From Thermoanaerobacter sp049701115 (GTDB lineage Bacteria > Bacillota > Thermoanaerobacteria > Thermoanaerobacterales > Thermoanaerobacteraceae): DNA of 64,000 nucleotides. Each line of letters starts with the position of its first letter. Within the stretch, counting starts at the first letter, position 1. The position numbers and the translations under genes are program-made. This document shows, piece after piece, positions 43,157-51,523 of the stretch. A model generated the notes under the pieces. The model had not been told where the DNA came from and did not search any database. It saw only the letters and a program-made list of their open reading frames with translations. The DNA lies in assembly GCF_049701115.1 (NCBI RefSeq), contig NZ_JBNATX010000004.1, forward strand, positions 19,286-83,285, given 5' to 3'.

Positions 43157-44242
43157 TCATCTTGATAAAAGATATTCTTTCTTTTCATTTTCTTCTTTTA
43201 TCTCAATTCTTTTACAAGATTCTCTTTCTACCAGTTTTACAGGTACTACAAATTTAGCTTTAATTGCTATCTCTTCCTCAACTGACCTGATAAGATTTTC
43301 TACTGCTAACTCTGCCATTTGCAATAAAGAAACACTCATCGTCGTTAAAGCAGGTTTCAAATAGCGAGATATAGTAATATCATCAAAACCAATTATAGAA
43401 ACATCATCTGGAATTTTGTATCCCATCTCTTCTAAAGCCTGCATAGCTCCTATAGCCATCTGATCATTTGAAGCAAAAATCGCCGTGGGTTTTGCTTTTT
43501 TGAATAATTTATATGCAGCCTTATAACCGCTTTCTTCAACAAAATCCCCTTTTACTACCAGACTACTTTTAAATGGAATTCCCGCTTCTTTCAATGCTTT
43601 CTTGTATCCTTCTAATCTTGCAAAACCAGAGAGCTTTTCCATATCACCTGTTATATGGGCAATTTCCCTGTGACCCAGACTTATCAAGTACTTTGTAGCT
43701 TCATAGGCTCCAGTCACATTATCCATGTTGACTATGATACTTTTATTGAATGGGTCATTCTCATCATCTCTTATTTCCTGGTCAATCACTGCCGTCTTAA
43801 GCCCTGCCTCAATAAGATTTTTTATTTCAGGGTCATCATTTTTTACACCAATAAAAATTGCTCCATTGATAGTCTTATTGTAAAAGACTTCCCTCACTTT
43901 TTTATAATCTTTCGGTTTATAAACAGTAATGACAAGAACATTATATCCTAGCTGATTTGCAAAATCGATAACCGCAGTTGTAAAAGGTCCAAAGTAAACA
44001 TTGTCATAAACCTTATGAATGTCACTATTCCTCTTCAAATCTACAATCACAAGGCCAATCGTCTTAGAGCTTTTTCCTCTCAACATGCGAGCTGAAGCAT
44101 GAGGAACATAGTTATATTCCTTAATAGCTTTTAACACTTTTTCCTTAGTTTCAGGCGAAACATTGGGATAATTATTTATGACTCTTGACACAGTACTGCG
44201 AGACACACCGGCAATCCTAGCAATGTCTTTGCTATTAATCAT
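43157..44242 (-). CDS. LacI-family transcriptional regulator of the beta-glycan locus
   Basis: This 361-residue protein has a LacI DNA-binding domain (SKDIARIAGVSRSTVSRVIN, hinge VPHASARMLRGKSSKTIGLV) and a sugar-binding core ending LVERESCKR, followed by a short charged tail. It lies upstream of the importer and glycosidase genes on the same strand. Two identical palindromic operator cores flank it, pointing to control of the sugar operon and itself. The inducer is likely an oligosaccharide or its product; this is inferred. Confidence 0.92.
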   Translation of the reverse strand: MINSKDIARIAGVSRSTVSRVINNYPNVSPETKEKVLKAIKEYNYVPHASARMLRGKSSKTIGLVIVDLKRNSDIHKVYDNVYFGPFTTAVIDFANQLGYNVLVITVYKPKDYKKVREVFYNKTINGAIFIGVKNDDPEIKNLIEAGLKTAVIDQEIRDDENDPFNKSIIVNMDNVTGAYEATKYLISLGHREIAHITGDMEKLSGFARLEGYKKALKEAGIPFKSSLVVKGDFVEESGYKAAYKLFKKAKPTAIFASNDQMAIGAMQALEEMGYKIPDDVSIIGFDDITISRYLKPALTTMSVSLLQMAELAVENLIRSVEEEIAIKAKFVVPVKLVERESCKRIEIKEENEKKEYLLSR

Positions 44243-44331
44243 AACAATTCTCCTCTATTTCTATATTGTTTGTTATAGATTATAGAGTAACTTTTCGCAT
44301 TTTTCAACAAAAACTCTTAAAATAAATTTCA

Positions 44332-44345
44332 TGAACACGTGTTTA
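44332..44345 (-). promoter_or_regulatory. Second LacI-type operator, before the regulator gene
   Basis: The 10-base palindrome AACACGTGTT (44334-44343), with one mismatch in the flanking arms, lies around or just downstream of the predicted transcription start of the regulator gene. It shares its core with the operator at 43112-43125, so autoregulation is likely. Confidence 0.65.
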
Positions 44346-44352
44346 CGAGATA

Positions 44353-44382
44353 ATTATATATTACCCCTTACCTAAAAGTCAA
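44353..44382 (-). promoter_or_regulatory. Sigma-A promoter for the LacI-type regulator
   Basis: The minus strand shows TTGACT, an 18-base spacer and TATAAT. The operator core begins about ten bases after the -10 box, so bound repressor would overlap the start site. Confidence 0.65.
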
Positions 44383-44434
44383 TATGGTTTTTGTATTTTC
44401 ACGTATTTTCAAATTGTCAGACATCTTATAACTT

Positions 44435-44463
44435 GCAAGGGGATAAGAATTTTATCCCCTTGC
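44435..44463 (-). repeat. Perfect 12-bp inverted repeat spanning the stop codon
   Basis: GCAAGGGGATAA and TTATCCCCTTGC are separated by 5 bases. The arm at 44452-44463 contains the end and stop codon of the permuted papain-like gene. Neither flank carries a T-run, so it is not a standard intrinsic terminator; it may be a 3'-end stabilising hairpin or processing site. Confidence 0.6.
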
Positions 44464-45189
44464 GTACTCAAACACCTCTGTATATTCGCTCATGAAAATA
44501 TCTATAGGGAGCACCCAGTAACCTCCATTGTAGTCTATGTCTATGCCTGCAATTTCATAATATCCTCTCCATGGAACCAAAGAACAGTACCAGGCTGTAG
44601 GGTTGTTTTTATGGGCGCTCCAGTAATACCTTTCTCCCACGTGTTTTGAGAGTTCTTCAACTATTTCAATCCTCTGTTTGAAAGTTGTCCCTGGAACAAA
44701 AAGCCCCCATGCTTCTCCAAAATTTTCGTAATAAAACCGAATAGATTCGTATATTACTCCTTTGTCAGGTTCTGCAGTGAGCAAACACTCATCATCAATA
44801 CTTCCATGATATCTTCTGCTGTCAAATATAGCAGCATGCCTTATAGCTCCCTGTATATGAAAACCGGGACTTGTCGCAAGTACTATATCTCCAATAGTGA
44901 ATTTTTCAAAAGAAAGCTTATTTGTATAAACTTCTTTTTTAACTCTCCCCTTAGGCCTTATACCAAAAACCTCTTCATAGTCAATCTCTTTTATAAGTTC
45001 ATATAAACTCATACTATAGGTTTTTTCTTGCCATTCTTCATCATAAGGTTTAGAAATCATTATTAGATTTCCAATTTTTAAAAAACGGTCATAAAACTTT
45101 TCTTTTGGTATAATGCTTCTTTTTTTGATTTCTTCTTTATGCTGAAATTCTAACAAATCGATCTCCTTGTATTCCTTACCCCTGCCCAT
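44452..45189 (-). CDS. Permuted papain-like (YiiX/NlpC-P60 related) protein
   Basis: This 245-residue protein shows the circularly permuted order of the YiiX-type papain-fold enzymes: GDIVLATSPG, then a histidine in IRHAAIF (H118), an acidic residue in LLTAEP (E140), and a late cysteine in WYCSLVPWRGYY (C202). Such enzymes cleave or transfer amide bonds in cell-wall or lipid substrates. There is no signal peptide, so the place of action is unclear. It stands alone with its own short leader and is divergent from the ferredoxin gene. The catalytic assignment is inferred from motif order. Confidence 0.65.
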   Translation of the reverse strand: MGRGKEYKEIDLLEFQHKEEIKKRSIIPKEKFYDRFLKIGNLIMISKPYDEEWQEKTYSMSLYELIKEIDYEEVFGIRPKGRVKKEVYTNKLSFEKFTIGDIVLATSPGFHIQGAIRHAAIFDSRRYHGSIDDECLLTAEPDKGVIYESIRFYYENFGEAWGLFVPGTTFKQRIEIVEELSKHVGERYYWSAHKNNPTAWYCSLVPWRGYYEIAGIDIDYNGGYWVLPIDIFMSEYTEVFEYARG

Positions 45190-45317
45190 TTATACATCAT
45201 CTCCTTTTGTAATAACATAATGTGCCTTATAACCCCGTATGTGCCTGTCCTAAGTTTTTACAAAAAATTATTAGCTTTAACCTATGGATAATATAAAAAT
45301 AATTAATTCACTTTAAA

Positions 45318-45346
45318 TTGCATTATATGTAAAAAAGGTTTAAAAT
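45318..45346 (+). promoter_or_regulatory. Possible sigma-A promoter for the ferredoxin gene
   Basis: TTGCAT, a 17-base spacer and TAAAAT lie upstream of the ferredoxin start, leaving a leader of about 30 bases. The region is AT-rich, so this is a moderate call. Confidence 0.5.
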
Positions 45347-45381
45347 TAAAATGTAATCCTTAAAAAATCTGAGGTGGTATA

Positions 45382-45627
45382 ATGCCAGATATAAATATAT
45401 TTAAGCCAGGCGCTGATATAAAAATAGACGACAAAAAATGTATAGGCTGCAGAAGATGTGTAGAAGTATGTCCTGAAGATGTTTATGAACTTGTAAAAAG
45501 AGAAGGAGAAACAAATCCAAATAGAGAATATAAATCTAGTGCACGTTACCCTGAAAGATGCATATTATGTCTATCTTGCTTAGAAATCTGCCCTACCAAT
45601 GCCATATACATCTTTGATAAACAATAG
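45382..45627 (+). CDS. 2[4Fe-4S] ferredoxin-type protein
   Basis: This 81-residue protein contains two CxxCxxCxxxCP cluster motifs: CIGCRRCVEVCP and CILCLSCLEICP. The two motifs are separated by a longer basic insert (REGETNPNREYKSSARYPER) than in typical clostridial ferredoxins. It precedes the DUF169 gene by 12 bp with GAGGTGG before the ATG, so the two likely form one unit. It probably delivers electrons to or from the DUF169 protein, which is an inference from coupling. Confidence 0.9.
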   Translation: MPDINIFKPGADIKIDDKKCIGCRRCVEVCPEDVYELVKREGETNPNREYKSSARYPERCILCLSCLEICPTNAIYIFDKQ

Positions 45628-45639
45628 GAGGTCTTTAAA

Positions 45640-46434
45640 ATGGCTGGTCCACTTTTAGAAGAACAACTTATAAAGCCAAAACATGACTGGAAAGATTTGA
45701 CTTCAAAAATAGTAAAAAAATTAAAGCTAAAATATGAACCCGTAGGAGTATTCTTGGTGCCATCCTTTCATAAAGAAAGGTATGAAAAGTTTTTTGAAAA
45801 TATCCCAAGGCCAAACGGTAAATTGACTTACTGCCAGGCGGTTGAAACAGTAAGAGGTTCAACAAACTATTCTGGATTACCTGAACCACCTGATGCTTTA
45901 AGGCTTAAGGCAGAAGATTTTATGTGTGCTGCAGGAGCTGCAAATCTTGGACTATACGATTTGCCTGAACCTATTAAAAATGGGGAAAGAGATTTTTTAT
46001 TAAGAAGATTTTATTCGCTGGAAACATCAAGACTCACAAGAGGAAAAATACCCAGACTAGAACCCGGAAGTGTGTCTGATGTTATCGTATTTAAGCTTTC
46101 AAAGGCTCCTGTAGAACCTCAGGTAGTATTAGTTTTCGGTGTACCTGCTCAGATACTTTCTTTGGAAGGGCCTTATTTGATGAAAAAGGGTGGAAGGCTT
46201 AATATAGACTTGCTTGGAACCTGCGGAGTATGTTCTGAAATGACAGTATCTCCACTTGTAAATAGAAAAATGAACTTCTCTCTTCTCTGTGGTGGAGCAA
46301 GAGCTCATGCATTCCATGACCCAACAGAAATGGGAGCAGGTATACCCGCCGAAGAATTTCCGGACTTGGTAGAGAACCTTCTAAATAGACAAAACATCCC
46401 AATGAGACAGACACTGCCTGAAAATTTAAAATAA
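45640..46434 (+). CDS. DUF169 family protein
   Basis: This 264-residue protein matches DUF169 by its layout: YEPVGVFLV near the start, TYCQAVETVRG with a conserved cysteine, EDFMCAAGAANLGL and a C-terminal LGTCGVCSEM and LLCGGARAHAF region. Several cysteines are spread through the protein and could hold a metal or cluster. DUF169 proteins are often found beside redox genes in anaerobes; the biochemical role is not established. It is cotranscribed with the ferredoxin gene and followed by a strong terminator. Confidence 0.88.
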   Translation: MAGPLLEEQLIKPKHDWKDLTSKIVKKLKLKYEPVGVFLVPSFHKERYEKFFENIPRPNGKLTYCQAVETVRGSTNYSGLPEPPDALRLKAEDFMCAAGAANLGLYDLPEPIKNGERDFLLRRFYSLETSRLTRGKIPRLEPGSVSDVIVFKLSKAPVEPQVVLVFGVPAQILSLEGPYLMKKGGRLNIDLLGTCGVCSEMTVSPLVNRKMNFSLLCGGARAHAFHDPTEMGAGIPAEEFPDLVENLLNRQNIPMRQTLPENLK

Positions 46435-46437
46435 AAA

Positions 46438-46455
46438 ATCCTGCTTCTGCAGGAT
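46438..46455 (+). terminator. Bidirectional terminator between the DUF169 gene and dusB
   Basis: ATCCTGC pairs with GCAGGAT around a 4-base loop. An A-run precedes and a T-run follows, so it can end transcription of both convergent genes. Confidence 0.88.
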
Positions 46456-46458
46456 TTT

Positions 46459-47430
46459 TTATTTTTCTTTTTTATAAATTTTAGGAATACCTTCTAAAAA
46501 TTCTTTTATTTCCTTATAACTTTCCATTTTAAATACTGCTTCTCTCATTCGTGCACTGCCTGGAAGGCCTTTTAAATACCAAGCAATGTGCTTTCTCATC
46601 TCTACCACACCTGTTCTTTCACCCTTATACTCAACCATCATAGTAAGATGTCTTATCATAAGGTCTACTTTTTCCTTTATTGTAGGTTCTGGCAAAAGTT
46701 CACCCGTTTTAAGATAATGGACAGTCCTTTTAAATATCCAGGGATTCCCTTGTGCCCCTCTCCCAATCATTACGGCATCGCAACCTGTTTCATCAAGCAT
46801 CCTTTTTGCATCTTCTGGCGTAAATATATCTCCATTGCCTATTACAGGTATCTTTACGCTTTCCTTGACTTTTTTAATTATCTCCCAGTCAGCTTTTCCT
46901 GAATAAAACTGTTCTCTTGTCCTCCCGTGTACTGCTACAGCTTTAATGCCTACTCTCTCAGCAATTTGTGCAATCTCTACTGCATTTACATTATTATTGT
47001 CCCATCCCTTTCTTATTTTTACAGTTACTGGTTTATATGAGGCCTTTACCACCGCCTCCATCACTTTTTCAGCCAAATTCGGTTTTAACATTAAAGCTGC
47101 CCCATCTCCATTTTTTACTATCTTTGGAGTAGGGCATCCCATGTTTATATCAATGATCAATGCTTTGCTTTCATTAAGCCTTCTTGCAATCTCTCCCATA
47201 ATCTCGGGGTCAGAGCCAAATATCTGAAGGGCTACTTTTTCCCCATCGTCAATATCCAAAAGTGCCTTTGTATTTTCACTTCCATAGTAAAGCCCTTTAG
47301 CGCTTACCATTTCAGTATAGGTGAGTCCTGCACCCATTTCCTGACATATCAACCTAAAGGGCTTATCTGTAACTCCTGCCATAGGTGATAAAAATACATT
47401 ATTCTCTAAAATCACATTTCCTATTTTCAA
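46459..47430 (-). CDS. dusB: tRNA-dihydrouridine synthase
   Basis: This flavoenzyme reduces uridines in tRNA. The 323-residue protein has NNVFLSPMAGVTDKPFRLIC at the N-terminus, the catalytic cysteine in DINMGCPTPKIVKNGDGAAL, AVAVHGRTREQFYSG and VMIGRGAQGNPWIF. The likely start is a TTG at 47430 (AAGGAG 11 bases upstream), which gives the normal family start KIGNVIL. Longer versions from ATG 47466 or 47478 lack ribosome sites, and the earliest frame would run through the terminator of the next gene. Confidence 0.88.
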   Translation of the reverse strand: MKIGNVILENNVFLSPMAGVTDKPFRLICQEMGAGLTYTEMVSAKGLYYGSENTKALLDIDDGEKVALQIFGSDPEIMGEIARRLNESKALIIDINMGCPTPKIVKNGDGAALMLKPNLAEKVMEAVVKASYKPVTVKIRKGWDNNNVNAVEIAQIAERVGIKAVAVHGRTREQFYSGKADWEIIKKVKESVKIPVIGNGDIFTPEDAKRMLDETGCDAVMIGRGAQGNPWIFKRTVHYLKTGELLPEPTIKEKVDLMIRHLTMMVEYKGERTGVVEMRKHIAWYLKGLPGSARMREAVFKMESYKEIKEFLEGIPKIYKKEK

Positions 47431-47496
47431 CAGAGCTTCAACTCCTTCAACGAATATTTTCTCCATATATTCTAACATATTTATAGTTGAAATAAT

Positions 47497-47520
47497 AAGG
47501 GAGTGGAAAACCACTCCCTT
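47497..47520 (-). terminator. Terminator of the double 5'-nucleotidase gene
   Basis: AAGGGAGTGG pairs perfectly with CCACTCCCTT around AAAA. On the minus strand it directly follows the stop codon and is succeeded by a T-rich tract. Confidence 0.85.
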
Positions 47521-47524
47521 TAGC

Positions 47525-50500
47525 TTATTTTGTATATTTTGCATATACATATCCAAATCCGCCATTGTAGAGTACCTGATACCATCCGTTGTACTCTCCA
47601 ACCACTTTAAGCTCCGTTCCGTATGGCACTGCTCCTATCTTTCTCGCATTGATAGAGTTGTTTACTCTTACATTTAGTCCACTCTTAGCAGTGACCTTAA
47701 CAGCTTTTAGCACAACAACATTTGACGGATTTGGAGTTGCAGCAACGTATTTGCTGTAAATATATCCTGTCTTTCCATTGTAGTCAATCTTATACCAGCC
47801 GTTCACTTCTTCAAGCAATGTAACAACTTTACCTGCAGGAAGCACTCCTATTACTTTATTCCCAAGTCCTGCACCTTCTCTTACATTAAGCGCTGATGCC
47901 GTAACAATTCCATAATTGTAAACTGGCTGAGAAGGTGTCTGTTGTTCTGTTGGCTGTGACGGTTGTTGACCCTGACTTACCTCTACTTCTTCCTGTACTG
48001 GAGTTGTAGAGATATACCAATCGCTCTCAACCACAGGGCTTATCGTGCCGTGCTCCTGTATATATCTTATCATCAAATTTCTTACCTGGCCATCATCTCC
48101 ATAGGCCTTTGCTGAATCAAACACAATCTCTGGATTTGTTATTCCAGCAGCCTGCATGAATCCACCGCCACCGTTGAACCTGTAGTTATTTATTGCGACA
48201 GTAAATACATCATCATCTTTTACAAGTTTGCCATTTACTTTAAGGTTTTTGATTCTGTGTCCTGCCGGCTGTGTCAAATCTATCACATAGCTTGCACCGT
48301 ACAGCTGGTCGAGGTTGTAATCAGGTATATTGAGTGCCGGATCTTTTGTTATTGGATCATTTGGAGAAGACACTTGTTTGTAATACCTTGCTGACCACTC
48401 TAACCAAGCCTTTAATTGCTTTCCTGTCATCTTTATTCCATAGAGGTAGTTCTCATAAACATACACGCCCATTATGTCCTGTATAGTGATGTCTCCTTTT
48501 AATATCTTAGCTGAGCTACTCAAAGGTGCGGCAATTGAGAGGTCTGTCTTTGCATAGTATTTCTGCACTTTGTTTATAAGGTCCATTATTGCTGTAGGCT
48601 TTATTGTCTGGTCTGTGCCCAAGAAATCGCCTGTTGCAACTCCAATCTTTGTGCCAATGTATTTTAATGTAGCATCATGATATGGCTGTGCCAAGTTTAT
48701 TATCTCGGGGTCTGCCTGTATTGAATCGTCCATCTTTATTGTAGTGCTCCATTTGTCTGCAATTACCCATTTGCCCTGATCGTTCTTTGTGATATCAAAG
48801 TATATCTGTGATACATATTCACCCCACTTGCCAGGCTCTGTAACTATTACAGTCTGTCCTGATGGATTCTTGTAGTCATGCTGCGGTATATTAACATGGG
48901 TATGCCCTGCAACTATTGCATCTATTCCATCGACATTCGTTGCCACTGCAATTACCTGGTTTTCTGGTATTATGTCTGTTGGTTTTTCTTCACCAGAGTG
49001 CATTGTGACCACTACAATATCTGCACCTGCTTGTCTTAGCTTTGGTACCCATTTCTTAGCTTCATCTACAAGGTCATTGAAGTGAAGTCCTGCATAGTTT
49101 TCTTTGTTCTCCCATGCAGGTATCATCTTAGTGGTAAGTCCCAAAATGCCTACTTTTACAGGTCCTTGAGGCGTATTAAATGTTTTGATGTAATAAGCGT
49201 CTACATAATTTGTTCCATCATCTTTGTAGGTATTAGCAGAAAGAACATGTATTCCTTCGTTTCTCATATCCTTTATTACTCTGTTTAATACTTCAAGTCC
49301 ATAGTTAAACTCGTGGTTTCCTAATGTCCAGGTGTCGTATTTCATTGCGCCCATCACTTTTGCAAGAGGATACTCTGTCTTCGTGTCTATCTTGTCATAG
49401 TAGTAAGATAATGGTGTACCCTGTATTGTATCTCCATTGTCAACAAGCACTACATATGGATACTTTTCTCTCACCTGTTTTACATAAGTTGAAACTTTTG
49501 CCAATCCTCTGTTAGCAGGTTTAGCCGTGTTGTAATCCCATGGGAATATATTGCCGTGTATATCAGATGTAGCAAGAACTGTGATTAATGTACCCTCTTT
49601 TGTAGCAGGAGCAATTCTTCCGTCTATTACTGAAGTTATTGTCCCCTGCTCTTTTACTGCTTCAATGAAAGCATCTCTCACAAGTTTGTAAGTGTCAACA
49701 AAGCTCTTCTTTACCTCAGGGTCAGTAAATCCTGTAAAACCGTCTCCACCTGTACCCATGAAATTGTTTGTAGCAACAAGGTAGGACTTATTCATGTCTA
49801 TAGGTGTACCGTCAGATTTTCTCATGTCAAATACTCTGTGCATTGAAGGCCTGGTTGGGTCGTATTTGAAGGAAAGTCCTGCAACCTGTATACCCTTTCC
49901 TCCGTCTTGAACTGCCTGTTCAAGAATTGTCTTAATCTGCGCACCTGTCATCTTCATCGTAACTATTGTGTTATCAAAAGGCATTAACTGATACATCATT
50001 CCAACGGTTATATCGCCTTTTGGAATGTCAATCCTAAGGCCACCGTTATTGGCAAATCCAAAATCTGCATTGACAGCTTTTCTCGTCACTTCAGCTGCCC
50101 AGTTACCAAGCAATGAATCCCCATAGGGTTTTGCGCTCTGCGTCCTTGTCAAATCTATTGCTGCTTTGCCTATAACTTCATTGAATATAGGCCCTACGTC
50201 CTGATTTGCCTTGTCAACTATTGCCTGTACCTCAGGGTCAATATACTTGGGATCTATATTAGGTGTTGAATAAATCTTTGTAAGGTCAATATACTGCATG
50301 TCACCAGCTGTGACAGTTCCATCTTCATTAATTGTAATCTTCAGGTCAATAATTCCCTTCCCGTAATTTGCACCAACTCCAACTGGAATTCCATTAACCC
50401 TTGTAGTAACTATAGTATGAGTATGTCCGCCAAATATAGCATCTACACCTTTCACCTGCTTTGCAAAGTCTATGAGGTTACCACTTACATTGCCAGAGCT

Positions 50501-51211
50501 ATCTTGATATGCTCCCATGTGAGCCAAAACCACAACAATCTTTACACCCTGCTGTCTTAGCTGCTGTGCGAGGTCATTTACAATTGGCACAGGGTCTTTA
50601 AAATCTACATTTTGTATAAAAGCTGGCATTATTATAGTGGGGAATTCCTTGTTGTCTACAATACCTATTATTCCAATCTTTACTCCATCTCTTTCAATAA
50701 CAACATATGGTTTTACATAGCTCACTGGCTTGCCTGTGGTCTTGTCATACACATTTGCAGCAAGAACTGGAATTGTGGAATTCTTCAAAGTAGCATTATT
50801 AGTATCAATTACCGATTCAATGCCCCAGTCGTACTCATGGTTGCCAAGAGCCATTGCATCAAATCCGAGGTTTTTCATCATCTCAATGACTGGCTTACCC
50901 CTTAATACGTTAGAAAGCGGCGTTCCCTGGAACATATCACCGCCAGATAAAATTACTGTCCTGTCGGGATTTTGTGCCTTTATGTCTTTGATCTGTTTTG
51001 CCATTACAGCTGCTATCTGCTGCTTGTACAAAGTGCCATCAGATGTCTTACCATCATTTTGTAGGTAACCGTGGAAGTCTGTTACTTCAATGAAATCGAA
51101 GGTCTTGGAGGTTGCAGCAAATGCGATTTGTGGCACTGACGGGAAAATGAGGCTAAAAATCAATAGAGCTGCAACCAGAATGGAAAACAAGCGAGACCTT
51201 TGACTAAACAT
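47525..51211 (-). CDS. Secreted tandem 5'-nucleotidase/2',3'-cyclic phosphodiesterase with SH3 repeats
   Basis: This 1228-residue protein has a Sec signal peptide (cleavage near AFA-A, about residue 32) and then two complete UshA/CpdB-type units. Unit 1 (about 37-530) has VTDFHGYLQND, GGDMFQGTPLSN, GNHEYDWG and GGHTHT, plus a C-terminal 5'-nucleotidase domain with GNWAAEVTR and FANNGGLR. Unit 2 (about 540-1060) has TSDIHGNIFPWDY, NGDTIQGTPLSYY, GNHEFNYG and AGHTHVN. A Q/P-rich linker leads to two bacterial SH3 domains (about 1090-1150 and 1165-1228), likely wall-binding. It probably releases phosphate and nucleosides from nucleotides outside the cell. GGAGG precedes the ATG; its own promoter and terminator make it monocistronic. 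Confidence 0.92.
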   Translation of the reverse strand: MFSQRSRLFSILVAALLIFSLIFPSVPQIAFAATSKTFDFIEVTDFHGYLQNDGKTSDGTLYKQQIAAVMAKQIKDIKAQNPDRTVILSGGDMFQGTPLSNVLRGKPVIEMMKNLGFDAMALGNHEYDWGIESVIDTNNATLKNSTIPVLAANVYDKTTGKPVSYVKPYVVIERDGVKIGIIGIVDNKEFPTIIMPAFIQNVDFKDPVPIVNDLAQQLRQQGVKIVVVLAHMGAYQDSSGNVSGNLIDFAKQVKGVDAIFGGHTHTIVTTRVNGIPVGVGANYGKGIIDLKITINEDGTVTAGDMQYIDLTKIYSTPNIDPKYIDPEVQAIVDKANQDVGPIFNEVIGKAAIDLTRTQSAKPYGDSLLGNWAAEVTRKAVNADFGFANNGGLRIDIPKGDITVGMMYQLMPFDNTIVTMKMTGAQIKTILEQAVQDGGKGIQVAGLSFKYDPTRPSMHRVFDMRKSDGTPIDMNKSYLVATNNFMGTGGDGFTGFTDPEVKKSFVDTYKLVRDAFIEAVKEQGTITSVIDGRIAPATKEGTLITVLATSDIHGNIFPWDYNTAKPANRGLAKVSTYVKQVREKYPYVVLVDNGDTIQGTPLSYYYDKIDTKTEYPLAKVMGAMKYDTWTLGNHEFNYGLEVLNRVIKDMRNEGIHVLSANTYKDDGTNYVDAYYIKTFNTPQGPVKVGILGLTTKMIPAWENKENYAGLHFNDLVDEAKKWVPKLRQAGADIVVVTMHSGEEKPTDIIPENQVIAVATNVDGIDAIVAGHTHVNIPQHDYKNPSGQTVIVTEPGKWGEYVSQIYFDITKNDQGKWVIADKWSTTIKMDDSIQADPEIINLAQPYHDATLKYIGTKIGVATGDFLGTDQTIKPTAIMDLINKVQKYYAKTDLSIAAPLSSSAKILKGDITIQDIMGVYVYENYLYGIKMTGKQLKAWLEWSARYYKQVSSPNDPITKDPALNIPDYNLDQLYGASYVIDLTQPAGHRIKNLKVNGKLVKDDDVFTVAINNYRFNGGGGFMQAAGITNPEIVFDSAKAYGDDGQVRNLMIRYIQEHGTISPVVESDWYISTTPVQEEVEVSQGQQPSQPTEQQTPSQPVYNYGIVTASALNVREGAGLGNKVIGVLPAGKVVTLLEEVNGWYKIDYNGKTGYIYSKYVAATPNPSNVVVLKAVKVTAKSGLNVRVNNSINARKIGAVPYGTELKVVGEYNGWYQVLYNGGFGYVYAKYTK

Positions 51212-51274
51212 TTACATCCTCCTTTTACCTTTAGAATTGGATTTAGAAAGGGTAAAACCCCCACAGCAATTTTA

Positions 51275-51328
51275 AGTATAACAGAGGAGTGTTAAATTGA
51301 AATTAAACTAGTATTAATTTTGTGTAAA
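51275..51328 (-). promoter_or_regulatory. Candidate Pho box and promoter of the nucleotidase gene
   Basis: On the minus strand four hexamers TTTACA, ATTAAT, TTTAAT and TTTAAC begin at 51328, 51318, 51307 and 51296 (steps of 10, 11 and 11). A TATACT follows at 51280-51275. This resembles the TTAACA-type direct repeats with 11-bp period bound by PhoP in Bacillus, which sit at about -20 to -60. The AT-rich context weakens the call. Confidence 0.45.
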
Positions 51329-51488
51329 TTAAATCATACATCAGATGTCAGACAAGCTTTGATTTAATTATATAAAACACTTCTTTTGCCTTTCAATTTT
51401 GATATAGCGCAATTTTGCAAGAACTTTCTGGCCTTTGCTCTTATTTTCTCCCAATTTTATACGTTTTCTCTCTCTTGTAAACATTTTT

Positions 51489-51522
51489 AAGGGCATTTTG
51501 TGCCTTATCACAAAACGCCCTT
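51489..51522 (-). terminator. Hairpin after mtlD
   Basis: A 14-bp inverted repeat with a 6-base loop begins 2 bp after the mtlD stop; on the minus-strand RNA the single mismatch becomes a G-U pair. The T-run is stronger on the plus strand, so termination efficiency for mtlD is uncertain. The rest of the 51212-51523 gap holds the nucleotidase promoter region and no gene. Confidence 0.65.
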
Positions 51523-51523
51523 T

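Noticed and set aside
47467..47601. Longer N-terminus for dusB
   Set aside because: The extension runs through the terminator hairpin of the nucleotidase gene and its coding end, and lacks a ribosome site.
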